Shown piece after piece: positions 38,901 to 50,085 of a DNA stretch of 64,000 nt (its first letter is position 1; each line of letters starts with the position of its first letter). The stretch lies in contig OX387201.1 of the NCBI GenBank assembly GCA_947561715.1, positions 1,940,001 to 2,004,000 of the forward strand. Reading direction: 5' to 3'. The notes beneath the pieces were generated by a model that saw nothing but the letters and a program-made list of their open reading frames with translations, did not search any database and was not told the DNA's origin. The translations under genes were made by a program, and so were the position numbers. Source of the stretch: Ascidia mentula (Eukaryota > Chordata > Ascidiacea > Phlebobranchia > Ascidiidae).

Positions 38901-40115
38901 GCGATATCCTCAACAACTACCATCAGTGCAGATTGGCTGGCTGCGTTGTGGATCCCTACGTTGGCAGAGATAGAATCCAAAACTACCTCTGTGAAATCGT
39001 GAAGTCTGATTACGTACCTGCAAATATTAAGGTCCATTTCTGGAACAAAGTCCGTCAGGGCAAAGTGGGTCCACACAACTGGCAACAGTGCGTTAAAGAA
39101 CTTCTTGCGATAAAAGAGTGCCCCAACCCATTTGGAAACCTAAACTCCAACTCAACTCCCCCCTCCCCGGGCTATTACGACCTGCCAGGCTGCGTAAATA
39201 GATTCCAGCAGGTTTTCCCTTCCCAGACTACTCCACCAAATCGAACTGGCATATTTCCAGGCGCAGGAAACCCAGGAAATCCAACCACACAGGACCCATA
39301 CTATCCTCTTCCACCCTATTATCCGGTTTGTCCATTCAAGAAAAGCGGTTGACCCCGCATCCAGGCTGCAGGGAAGCGTAGCTGGATGTTGTGAACGCAA
39401 CTACTGTTTCCTTCCGCGCTCATTGATCCGCAGTGCGTCTTCTGGCGTCGTTGGCCACTACATGGGTTTCTGGGGCGAATGGGATCAGTGCAGCAAGTCG
39501 TGCGGACAAGGACAACAGACCAGACACCGAGAATGCGTTTCCTCGTCTCACGGCAAGTCCGACTGCCCGGATAAATCCGATAAAGATCAATATGAGGAAG
39601 TTAAAAACTGCAACTTGGGCGCTTGTCAACAATTGGGTGGCTACGGACCATGGGGTCCCTGCAGCGCTACATGTGGCGGAGGTACGCAAACTCGCCAGCA
39701 GCAGTGCATTCCAGCTGGTGCTAACTGCGGGCCAAATCCCCAAACTCAAAGCCAAGCATGTAACACATGCCCGTGCGCACAATGGACCGTTGTCCAGGAT
39801 TGGGGCGAGTGCAGCGTCACAACAGGCTGTGGAATTCGCACTAAAATCACAACTTGTGTTGGTGATTGCCCCAATGGATGCACTAATACGCCTGTAACGG
39901 TTCCCGAAACCCAACCGTGCACCATTCAATGCGGAGACACGACGGAGACGCCGATCAGTCAGTGCCGATATGCGTTCGTCAATCTAGTTTACGGATTTTA
40001 CCAAAGATACCAAAAAAGTTGCACTTGTGGCGTTGAGACCGATAGTTGCAAACCCTGTGGCAATTACGAAAAGACTGTCGAAAAGCGGTGTCAATTTCAA
40101 TTTGGAAATAAATAA
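35965..40115 (+). pseudogene. array copy C: exons 2-4 deleted, frameshift in exon 9
   Basis: Recognisable exons: 35965-36034 (signal peptide), 37247-37315, 37643-37769, 37845-38043, 38346-38475 and exon 9 from 38709. The WxxW exon, exon 3 and the first trefoil-like exon are missing; intron 1 runs directly into what is intron 4 elsewhere. As the lost exons are all phase 1 on both sides, exon 1 joins exon 5 in frame. In exon 9 the segment near 39330-39365 differs from the other copies and is one base longer, so the frame ends at a TGA at 39350-39352 after 412 residues. The TSP1 region (39423-40115) is still open in its own frame and well conserved, so the damage is young. Either a shortened secreted protein without TSP1 is made, or the copy is dead, or the assembly has an error here. 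Confidence 0.75.
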
Positions 40116-40261
40116 ATTGAAACTGAAAACCACACTTTACATGATTACGTTAGGTATTTTTGTCAGTCTTGTGTCTTCCATATACCAAATATCGTTAACG
40201 CATCGCTTACATTTGTTTTGCGTTTGTGTTTGATCCATTGTCGTTTATCATTTGAAATGTA

Positions 40262-40267
40262 AATAAA
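40262..40267 (+). terminator. polyadenylation signal of copy C
   Basis: AATAAA at the array-wide position. A second copy of the same 3' region, with the same signal, follows at about 40988 because of a local duplication. Confidence 0.6.
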
Positions 40268-40482
40268 TCATTTATTTGCTGCACCTGATTCTATGCTTGG
40301 CTATGTAAAAGAAAGCTCTTGAATCCTTGTGGCGGTGCTCCTTTGAGCGAGAAGTAATACTTTATTAAGGCTATTTTTAACTCAGAATTATTGACAGGCT
40401 TAGTATTGGTTTGTGATTTCGCAGCAAATATTAGATTGTGAACTGCATACCTTTTAAATCAATGATAAGTCTCCTTTAAATA

Positions 40483-40853
40483 ACGCAGTAATATTACATA
40501 CAATGGCATGATAGGCAAGATCGCCCCACTGCGCAGGTCCTTGCTTGGCGATCACAGCTGACGTATCGCGATCATGAGGTATTCAGGCTTGGCAGCCCAG
40601 GCAATGCAGCCTGGCTGAATTAGCCACATTTTCCTGACAAGTCGGAGCGAGATTTGAAAAATTTAGCTCCCGGTGAGGTTTGAACTTCCGACCCTGGGCT
40701 AATCAGGCCCAACGCTCTACCAACTGAGCTACAGGATTGTGGCCAAGGTACACTGGTGCGCAAGCGCACAACTTGCCAGGCAACCTTCACATATACGTGA
40801 CTTGTGAGGAAAATGTGGCTGATCCAGCTAGGCTGCACTGCCTGGGCTGCCAA
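40483..40853 (-). mobile_element. tRNA-bearing palindromic SINE-like element, truncated copy
   Basis: Same element and same insertion point (after TCTCCTTTAAATA, 40470-40482) as behind gene A, including the tRNA-like core at 40666-40736 and the left arm from 40573. The right arm breaks off inside GGGCTGCCA and is joined directly to a second copy of the gene 3' flank, so the right-hand target duplication is missing. The shared insertion site shows that this copy derives from the A-type flank and is not an independent insertion. Confidence 0.85.
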
Positions 40854-41209
40854 AACCACACTTTACATGATTACGTTAGGTATTTTTGTCAGTGTTGTGT
40901 CTTCCATATACCAAATATCGTTAACGCATCGCTTACATTTGTTTTGCGTTTGTGTTTGATCCATTGTCGTTTATCATTTGGACATGTAAATAAATCATTT
41001 ATTTGCTGCACTTTATTCTATGCTTGGCTATGTAAAAGAAAGCTCTTGAATCCTTGTGGCGGTGCTCTTTTGAGCGAGAAGTAATACTTTATTAAGGCTA
41101 TTTTTCACTCAGAATTATTGACAGGCTTAGTGTTGGTTTGTGATTTCGCAGCAAATATTAGATTGTGAACTGCATACCTTTTAAATCAATGATAAGTCTC
41201 CTTTAAATA
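40853..41209 (+). repeat. second copy of the gene 3' flank, without the element
   Basis: AAAACCACACTTTACATGAT, the polyadenylation signal and everything up to TCTCCTTTAAATATG repeat 40125-40482 almost exactly. The sequence then continues as it does behind gene B, with no SINE-like insertion. It is therefore a B-type flank placed after an A-type flank. Confidence 0.9.
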
Positions 41210-42910
41210 TGTTTAAAATTCAAAACCTTTGCGAAGGCAAACATTGGTTCATTAGATGGAAAATGTTATCGGCTTGTCAACTTTCACATTTTTTGACCAA
41301 AATGTATTTATAAGGCCTTCAAAAAAAGTGCAAGTACTTCTGTATCCTGCACTTACCTTCTGTGTACGTAGAGTAAGATCTAATGACCTTAATTTCCTGC
41401 AGTTTGATCAAGTTGGCACGCGTCAATAAATCTAATTATTTAATAAATTTTTTACTTTAGGCAAAAAATAGTTTTTATCAGATTTTGGTTGCACCCAAGG
41501 TTTCTTAAATTCTCACATTGCCGCCAGGTGGCGTTAGTGGGTCAGTATTAGATAAAATGTTGGTTGCCTAGAGACAAAAACAAACAACCATTCTTTATTT
41601 AAATACAACATTATACCTCACAGTGCGGACCAGTGGCCAGGAATATATGTTTCATTGCTAAAACCTAATCTACATAATGGCAGGACAAAAATATTATATT
41701 TTGCCAAACATCCCAGGCCGACCTTCGCAACTGTTCAATGTCAATATTGTGTAGTTACGGCTTTACACCAGTGCTTTGCATCTATCCTTTTTCCAATTGT
41801 CAGCAATTCTTAAGGTTATTATTGAATTGCTCTAAACCGTTTTCTATGCCATCAATTAGGAAAGGTCAACACATTATGTATTCTACAAAAAATGTGACAA
41901 TAAACAGGTTCAAATATAAGATCTACGTGACAATTTGTTCCGTTTGTGTTTGCATTTTTAAACCTAAATATATTTGTCTTAAGTGAGAAAGCCGACAGAT
42001 TTTAACTTTGCAGTAAACAAAGGTTTAAAATGTTTGTATCGTGTGAAGCGACACTTTGAAAAACAGGTGTCGTTAGCCGAGAACTTTACCTACGATTTTG
42101 TATCGTGGTGCTTTTCTGTTCTATCTTATACAATTGTAATATATAGTCCAAGTTGCTGAGCGTTATTTGTAAAAATTAGGTCACGACGTGAGCCTACGCT
42201 CCGTTGCACTGTCATTACTGTGTACGCATGTTGCCAAACCTGGCCCATCTTTTTGGGTAAAGGTTTGACAAAATTTCGCACGCCAAGAAGAACGCGCCCA
42301 TATTTAACCAAAGCTACGCGTGCCCCCAGGCGTTTTGTTCTGGTTGCAGAATTGCATAAAGTTGGAAACTGGACTTGGTAAATACAAATGCAAATAAGCA
42401 TTTTGGTACGGCTGTAGCTAAGGATATCAAAGTACACAGTGTATTTCTTTTATTTCGTTGCTTTTTGTCTTTTTAGCATGAAAAAACTATTTGTCACTCG
42501 GGTATTCAACTGACTGGTGTGTTTTGATATCAAAAATCGATTTTGTTTCTGAATAATTCAGCGGGTTAAAAATATTTTTAATTTACTTTCGCCAACGTAC
42601 TGGGAAAGTTTGTGCAGTTTCTTACTGCATATGTTTTGGATCTTGAGCTGATTTTCACCCCATCTTGTTGATCAGTTTATTGTCAATGAACTTTTAACAC
42701 GTTAATAACAAGGAGCTTCACTACACCAGATTGATCCTAACAACCGTTAACAACAGTACGGGCCAGTCTTTTTATTCACAGAATTATGAGCAAATCCGTT
42801 GTTCCTAGTTTGATGCTGTCAAGTAAATACTTTGTGTGTAGTAACCCTTTAGAATCTCCTTTTTAGCTTATTTGTAATCGGGTGATTAGTTTTTTTCGAC
42901 GTCGCCCACC
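41210..42910 (+). other. spacer between C and D, upstream block of gene D
   Basis: Collinear with 33340-35964 before gene C minus the 0.9-kb extra stretch. No additional exon or RNA gene is seen. It ends in the conserved GTCGACGTCGCCCACC leader before the ATG of D. Confidence 0.8.
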
Positions 42911-45900
42911 ATGCATCAAGTTCTGGTTGCTGCGTTTCTTGCCATCGGCATTCAATTTGTAGTGGCGCAAGTACCGGGAGGTAAGACTGTGTGAAGATGA
43001 GTTTTATTGCAAAACCGATTCCATCCGATTTGATGGACACCGAAAAGCATTTCGGAATACTTTTATTGCGTAGGCACTCATACAACGTAAGCGAAAAGCA
43101 TTTACTGACCTAATGAACACCAAATTCAACCATTTTGAACAAAAAAGCAAAAAAACTCAAAAACATAACGGAATTACAACGTTGTTGTTGCTCAGTGTTT
43201 TGATAAAATTCAGAGTTACAACTTTGCAATGCGCCGGTGTTACGTAGATGCAAAAAGTATTTACGTACGTATTGCTTCCTTCATGGAAAATGGAAACTGT
43301 TTTCACGACGCGTATACTTTCGCACGAATTGCTATTACGCTCTAGGAGCTGTGTGCAAAAATAAGGCAATACGCGGCCACCTGTAGTAAGTTGATTGCCA
43401 TTCGCGTGCAGATGAAACATATCAAATATGTTTTCCGCAAATTTCAACACGCCTCGCCACCATCCTGTGCCTCTCTCCAACTACTTAGCCGCCGGGTGAA
43501 AGCCAATGTGGGAATTTGCGTTTGTGGGCGCTTCGAAGTATTTTGGGTCTAAAGAATTTCACCACATTTCTCTGTGACAATCACAATTATCGTCTGCATC
43601 AGCAAATCTAATGGTTTGCCAAAATATTGTACTTTCAAGCAATTTCTAATCGTCATGTCTATTGTGATTACCTTCATAATTTAGATCGTGGCATGGTGCT
43701 TGACTGTCCAACTCCATCCAATACTGACGATTAGAAATTGATTAGAAAAAGAGCGCCAAACGTTTTGAAGCCACGGCTTGATAATTGGAAATTCAGACCT
43801 ATTCCTTGCTATTGAACAACGTTAAGCAAAAAAACATAATTGCAAAGTTGTGGCGTTTGTCCTGTTGAAACAAAAACTATTTTCAGCGGCTAAAACTACT
43901 CAAATATTGTGTCAGGTGGTCTCAACGGATTGTAAGGAGGTGAGCAAAGCTCTACGTTGAGTCTTGTATCAAATTTAAACAAACCTAAAACCACATAAAG
44001 ACGATAAACCCAAACTAGTGATGATCTCTATCAAAGAGATACCTTATTGTTCTCAATTGTACAGTTTGGTTTTTCTTTGCAAAGAAAACTGCGGGAGTAG
44101 CGGCAAGTGGGTAGGCTGGATAGATGTGGACTCACCGAAGGGTGATGGAGATTTTGAAGAAATTTGGAGCATGAGGAGGGTGTTTGGCGAAAACTTCTGC
44201 CCTGTCATTCAACAAGTTCACGCCACTTCCGACGACAATACTAATCCAATAATTCGCAGTGGTAGCTTTGGAGCGATTTGCCATAATCAAGAGAACAATC
44301 CCGGTTGCCCCAACATTAAGGTTCTCCTCTGCTGTGGCAAAGGTATTGCTTAAAGTTTAATTAAAAAGTTTAATTTACAAAAAAAATTTCCAGCATTGAT
44401 TAGTCTTCTTTGTTCGGTGCTCTTATGATTTTTACAATGCAAAACGTGATATAAGCTTCATACGAAACATAACGTTTTATGGCTCGCATAGAACCAACCA
44501 ATTTCTCAATTAACTTGCAACACAAATAAAACAAATGATTACATGGTCGAAACAGTGGCCAACTGTCTGTAGCTTACACAATTCATATTATTGGCTTCAC
44601 TTTGCTTATCTTAAAACAAATGATATTCACAACTTTTATGGAAATCGGCTTTTACGCAGTTTCATTAATTACATTTATGTGTTTCGAACAGTTCTGCCGG
44701 GCATGATCAAACACCTAATATTCAATATCAGTTACACCGGCTACGATTGCTTGTTGGAGCAGCATTTGGCCAAGTGCGGAACATTCAATGCTTGTAAGTT
44801 GCTTTGATCAATGTTTCATTAAACAGCCTAAGTAGCTTTGATGTAAGGTTGTAAAAATGGCGAAGACAAACTCGAACTTGCTTGTGGTGGGGTAGGAATA
44901 AGAAAATCAGAAATAACCATAACATTCATTGCAGCTGACAACGTACCTTGTATAAGCCCCTGCGATGAGTCAGGTGTCATAATTGAGAATCAAGACGAGT
45001 GCGAGGCTGCCGGTTACTGCGTATGGGAAAACAACAAATGCCACGGGAAAAAGTGTGAGTTAAATAGTTGTTGAAAACCGTTCACATATTTGCTTGTGAT
45101 GTTGCTCTTGCTCTTTCATCAATGTTATGCAAATCACTTCTCTAACATATTTATCTTGCGACGATCTCTGAACCTCAATACCCTTAAAAAACCTTTTCTT
45201 GAAACAGTTTAAAATAGCAAACCCTTCAGGGCGGCTATGACGAATGTATGATTTTTTTTGTTTTTCTTCAGTTCCAGTTGCGAAAATCCAGGAGGCGGTC
45301 GACGATGGCCAAAGTGAAATCACTGGAAGATCACTCCCAGGTAAGCCTCTCACTCAAAATCAGTATGTGTGTGTAAACGTCTGCAGCTCACAACATAGTA
45401 GGACTTGGTGCTAAAAAGCGCCTGTGTTTTATCGGTCCCGCATTCAAATTGATGGGAAAATACAATACAACAATATAAATATGATAACGACACTTTTACA
45501 TTCCAATACATTAGCTGGGCATAAATTTTATTAGGAATAACAAGACGTAAAAACGATTAATCCGCTTTCAGTGTAAATTTTGAAAGCCTTGTTAAGTTTG
45601 GGCATCCATATTGATGTCGTCACTTCTCCTTGTTTTCCAGGTGGTCCCGTTATTTCTCAATTCTGCCCACAGCCACCCCCGACATTTCCTCACAACTGTG
45701 GGCATCTACTGCTGCCAAACGACCCAAGCCTTATTGAACCGCCAATCGATATTCCATACTGTTACAGGTAAATGACTTGACTGCATTTGATTTCTATCAT
45801 CAGCAAAATGAATCTTTAAACAACTTGTTCCTTCCGTGTGCAGAGTTGCCTGTTCCAGTAGCGATCCATCCCTCGAATACGATCGCAGGAAATGCCACAA

Positions 45901-48138
45901 ACAGCCAGGTTGCTACTTTGACAACGACTTGTTCAACATCCGTCGTATTGCCGGCTACGGTATAATGGCTGGTGTGCCTAATTGCCACCAAGTCATTCGC
46001 CACAGAAACTTTGCACCGGCCGCATACAAAGCAGTTCAAGGCGTAAGTTTTCATTTGTATGAATACCCAATGCATTGTTGTTGACAATACCTATGTATGC
46101 GTACACTCCCAACAGGCAACTTGTCCACTTCGCTGTTTTACGCGACAAACCGGTTGCTTGTAAATAAACTTCAAGTGTACAAGTGTACAAGTGTACAATT
46201 GCAACAATACAACTTTAAACCGTCTTTTATAACATCTCATACTGATGAGTATCTCAAAAAAGCAATTAATATTGATTTTATGGGTTGGTCGTACTATGCA
46301 GCCAGCTGATTTTATCAATCGTTCTGCCAGAATGACAAATTCCAACTGTCTGTATTGTTTCCCCAGAATGCATGGTATGGCGTTTACACCAAGTGTTTGA
46401 TAGCTCAACAACCCGAACTATTTTACAATCATTACTGCAATGGCATCTCTATCTTCCAATACTACGGATCGTCACTAAAACATTACGGCTGGACGGGTGA
46501 GTTCTGAACTCAAATGTACTCGAGAAGTAACCACTTCAATTGTGGTAACTCAAGAGCCAGTCCAAATTACATATATCTTTACTTATAACTTGTCATATTG
46601 ATACATACCTTCGTGCTCTAGGTATCACTCCGCAAGCCTGTCTGTACATTGGTGGATGTTACGCCGGTGGTAAATGCTACTACCCACCACAGTACGACCA
46701 GATCCAGGTTCGTTCTGCCGACAGTGACCCACACAGAAGGCCAGGATCCACAACCGGTCGCGACATTTACGGCCAGCCGAGTTGTCGGCCATTTAATATC
46801 AACGCTCCGCCAGGCGATATCCTCAACAACTACCATCAGTGCAGATTGGCTGGCTGCGTTGTGGATCCCTACGTTGGCAGAGATAGAATCCAAAACTACC
46901 TCTGTGAAATCGTGAAGTCTGATTACGTACCTGCAAATATTAAGGTCCGTTTCTGGAACAAAGTCCTTCAGGGCAAAGTGGGTCCACACAACTGGCAACA
47001 GTGCGTTAAAGAACTTCTTGCGATACCAGTATGCCCCAGCAACCCATTTGGAAACCCAAACATCAACCCCATCTTCCCTGGCTACGACCTGCCAGGCTGC
47101 GTTAATAGAAACCAGCAGTTTTTCCCTACGCTGACTACTCCACCATATCCAGGTGGAGGAATTCCAGGATTTCCAGGTGCAGGAATTCCAGGATTTCCAG
47201 GATTCCCTCAACCAAGCCCTACTTACAATCCCTTTAGCCTTGACTTGGGTCCGTCAAGTACCACCGCCCCGCCCCAAGGTCGCCAATTTTATCCCTTCCC
47301 AATTCCAACCACACAGGCCCCATACTACCCTCCTCAATCCAATTATCCGGTTTGTCCATACCAGCAATACAATTACGGAGGAATCAGACTGAGGGGAAGC
47401 GTAGCTGGATGTTGTGAGCGCAACTACTGTTTCCTTCCGCGCGCATTGGCCCGCAGTGCGTCTTCTGGCGTCGCAGGCCACTACATGGGTTTCTGGGGCG
47501 AATGGGATCAGTGCAGCAAGACGTGCGGACAAGGACAACAGACCAGACACCGAGAATGCGTCTCCTCGTCTCACGGCAAGTCCGACTGCCCGGATAAATC
47601 CAATAAAGATCAATATGAGGAAGTTAAAAACTGCAACTTGGGCGCTTGTCCACAATGGGGTGACTACGGACCATGGGGTATCTGCAGCGCTACATGTGGC
47701 GGAGGTACGCAAACTCGACAGCAGCAGTGCATTCCAGCTGGTGCTGACTGCGGGCCAAATCCCCAAACTCAAAGCCAAGCATGTAATACATGTCCGTGTG
47801 CGCAATGGACCGTTGTCCAGGATTGGGGCGAGTGCAGCGTCACAACAGGCTGTGGAATTCGCACTAAAATCACAACTTGTGTTGGTGATTGCCCCAATGG
47901 ATGCACTAATACACCTGTAACGGTTCCCGAAACCCAACCGTGCACCATTCAGTGCGGAGACCCGACGGAGACGCCGGTTGGTCAGTGCCGATATGCGTAC
48001 GTCAATCTGGCTTTCGGAACTTACCAAAAATATCAAAAAAGTTGCACTTGTGGCGTTGAGACCGATAGTTGTAAACCCTGTGGCAATTACGAAAAGACTG
48101 TCGAAAAGCGGTGTCGATTTCAATTTGGAAATAAATAA
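42911..48138 (+). CDS. secreted WxxW/trefoil-like/TSP1 protein, array copy D
   Basis: Exons 42911-42980, 44085-44342, 44692-44793, 44935-45054, 45272-45340, 45641-45767, 45844-46042, 46367-46496, 46622-48138; 864 codons, 863 residues, open throughout. Domain order is as in copy A: signal peptide, WxxW (KWVGWIDVDSP), trefoil-like modules, Gly/Pro linker with two GAGIPGFP-type units, three TSP1 repeats (WGEWDQC, WGICSATCGGG, WGECSVTTGCG) and Cys-rich tail. Exons 2, 3 and 4 differ in length (258, 102 and 120 bp) and clearly in sequence from A and B, with an added Cys in exon 3 (HLAKCGTFNA). Exons 5-9 and their introns are nearly the same as in A and B. The sharp change in similarity suggests conversion of the 3' half. 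Intron 1 is much longer than in A and B (1.1 kb) and carries the CATCCTGTGCCTC module. Confidence 0.9.
47152..47199 (+). repeat. in-frame 24-bp minisatellite, two units (gene D)
   Basis: Two units of the 24-bp repeat seen five times in gene A, coding GGGIPGFP and GAGIPGFP in the same place of the linker. Confidence 0.9.
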
Positions 48139-48215
48139 ATTGAAACTGAAAACCATCGCTTACATTTGTTTTGCGTTCGTGTTTGATCCATTGTCGTTTA
48201 TCATTTGGAAATGTA

Positions 48216-48221
48216 AATAAA
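48216..48221 (+). terminator. polyadenylation signal of gene D
   Basis: AATAAA about 80 bases after the stop. The distance is shorter than in the other copies because D lacks part of the 3' untranslated region (CATGATTACGTTAGG to the CATCGCTTAC block). Confidence 0.7.
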
Positions 48222-49002
48222 TCATTTATTTGCTGCACCTGATTCTATGCTTGGCTATTTAAAGGAAAGCTCTTGAATGCTTGAGGCGGTATAATTTTGT
48301 TTTGAGCAAGAAACGATATATTGCAAAATATAAGGCCGTTCGTCGACTTGTGTTGATTCGCGAATTCTCTAACAAGGTCAGATAATGTCAATTTTTACTT
48401 ATTTCAGTGACGTCGTCAAACTTGCCCAAGCTTTCTTATGAAACGATTTGCCTTTCAAATCCATGCAAGGTCCTCTTTGATAAACATGTTTAAAATTTCA
48501 ACCCTTCCTGTAGGCAAACCGGTATCATCTTTTATGACCATGGAAACATTGGTTAAGCAGATGACATTGGGACCTATTATTGGCTTGTCAACTTTCACAT
48601 TTCTAACCCAAATGTAATTACTCGGGTTACTGATGTTTCCTTGGAAGTAATCGTTTATACTATTGTGGTATATATGGTGGAAATCGTAGTGACCATGCGT
48701 AGCGATTGAAGATTCCTAGGAGCGACAGACAAAAAAACACTTTTAAGACTTTTGGTGCACTTGGCTTTATCTGTAGAATTGACAAGTTTACTAGAAATGT
48801 GACCACTAATTTTATACTATGTGGAAAGAGGAATCAAATTGAAACAACTTGGTATTTTCGGCCCTGAGGGTGTTTGAAATTAGTCTAAAAGAAACTTTTG
48901 CCACTGTCGTGTAATATTTCTCTGTAAATAGAATATGTAAATTACATTTGACGTTGCCAATGCGGCCTGGATAATTTATGCATGCGGAGATCAGATCAGA
49001 TA
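48222..49002. other. 3' flank of the array, then border block
   Basis: The flank of D resembles the other 3' flanks at first (TTCAACCC, TCAACTTTCACATT) but is more diverged. From about 48945 it matches the block left of gene A (18485 on). No gene is seen. Confidence 0.6.
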
Positions 49003-49088
49003 ATGCTGAGTATAAATAGACTGGCCCATATTGCTATTAACACTGTCATGTTAAAGACGTTTCGACAAAAACTTTTGTCATCATCAGT
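49003..49088 (-). mobile_element. 86-bp insertion with 8-bp target duplication and hammerhead-like core
   Basis: Compared with 18530-18560, which is uninterrupted, the right border block has an extra 86 bp flanked by ATCAGATA (48995-49002 and 49089-49096). Read on the minus strand it begins ACTGATGATGACAAAAG, folds into a perfect GACAAAA/TTTTGTC hairpin and continues GAAACG. The remainder (CATGACAGTG, GGGCCAGTCTATTTATA) matches the repeat at 2388-2478. It is too short to encode anything, so it must be moved by another element's proteins. Confidence 0.75.
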
Positions 49089-49445
49089 ATCAGATAAGAT
49101 GTCTAAAATTTCCCATGCATCGTCTGCATTTATCAACACGGCACAGCCAGAGATTTCCCGCAAATAGAAATTTCCCCGTGCAGGCATTTTGTTTACCAGG
49201 AGCTCAAATCTTGCCACGTTGACATCGATCCTGCGATTAAACTTTTCAAAATTCCATTTTCTTGAGCGAAATCTACAAAAGTTTTTAATTGATGCCTTGT
49301 GCGTCTTTCAATGCTTTTTAAAGTTTTACGATTAAATAACATTAAAAGACAGACAAGGCACCAACGTCGGGTTGGGTTAAGTTTTTTGTGTATTTTTGGG
49401 AGGTATATTTAAAGAATATACTGCTATTTTTGTTGCCAGGCATAC

Positions 49446-49568
49446 TAATTAATCGGAATTGTTCTTCTGGCACATAGTTTCTAAAGTCTCGCCGGATGGC
49501 AGACGAAACGTTGGTTTCCAATAAACACTTTAGAAACTAAGTGCCAGAAGAGCAATTCCGATTAATTA
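49446..49568. repeat. foldback repeat with 42-bp inverted arms
   Basis: Arms 49446-49487 and 49527-49568 are almost perfect inverted copies (TAATTAATCGGAATTG.. and its complement), separated by about 39 bases holding GACGAAACGTTGG. It belongs to the same family as 898-1040, including the preceding TGCCAGGCATAC. This is probably a non-autonomous foldback element. Confidence 0.75.
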
Positions 49569-49732
49569 AAGAATGTTCGTGTATATTTTGCTTGTTTCGA
49601 ACAAACTGAAGCTGCCTTTAAGACTCTTGTCATTGCGTGGGTCACACTAGCATGACCTTAATGCAATTACGCTCCTAACGCTGGGTATAACATTGCAGCA
49701 GCACTTAAATTATGCAAATAATGCTTTTATAA

Positions 49733-50085
49733 ATTCCAACACGCCTCGGTATCATCCTGTGCCTCTCTCCGCTTACTTAGCCGCCGGGTGAAAGCCAATG
49801 TGGGAATTTGCGTTTGTGGGCGCTTCGAAGTATTTTGGGTCTAAAGAATTTCACCGCATTTCTCTGTGACAATCACAAGTATCGTCTGTGTCAGCAAATG
49901 TAATGGTTTGCCAAAATATTGTACTTTCAAGCAATTTCTAATCGTCATGTCTATTTTGATTACCTTCATAATTTAGATCGTGGCATGGTGCTTGACTATC
50001 CAACTCCATCCAATACTGACGATGAGAAATTGATTAGAAAAAGAGCGCCAGGTTCCAAATTTGTTCTACGAAATGTCAGTATTTA
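49733..50085 (+). repeat. relict of array intron-1 sequence downstream of gene D
   Basis: From CAACACGCCTCGG and CATCCTGTGCCTCTCTCCG to TTGTTCTACGAAAT the sequence closely matches intron 1 of gene D (43446-43770) and of copy C (36500-36790). No exon of the family follows. It is a left-over piece of another unit or of a dispersed repeat that the units also carry. Confidence 0.8.

Noticed and set aside
39337-39390. Possible tiny intron (GT..CAG) in exon 9 of copy C that would restore the TSP1 frame
   Set aside because: The interval would be under 30 bases, too short for a spliceosomal intron, and the other copies have coding sequence there.
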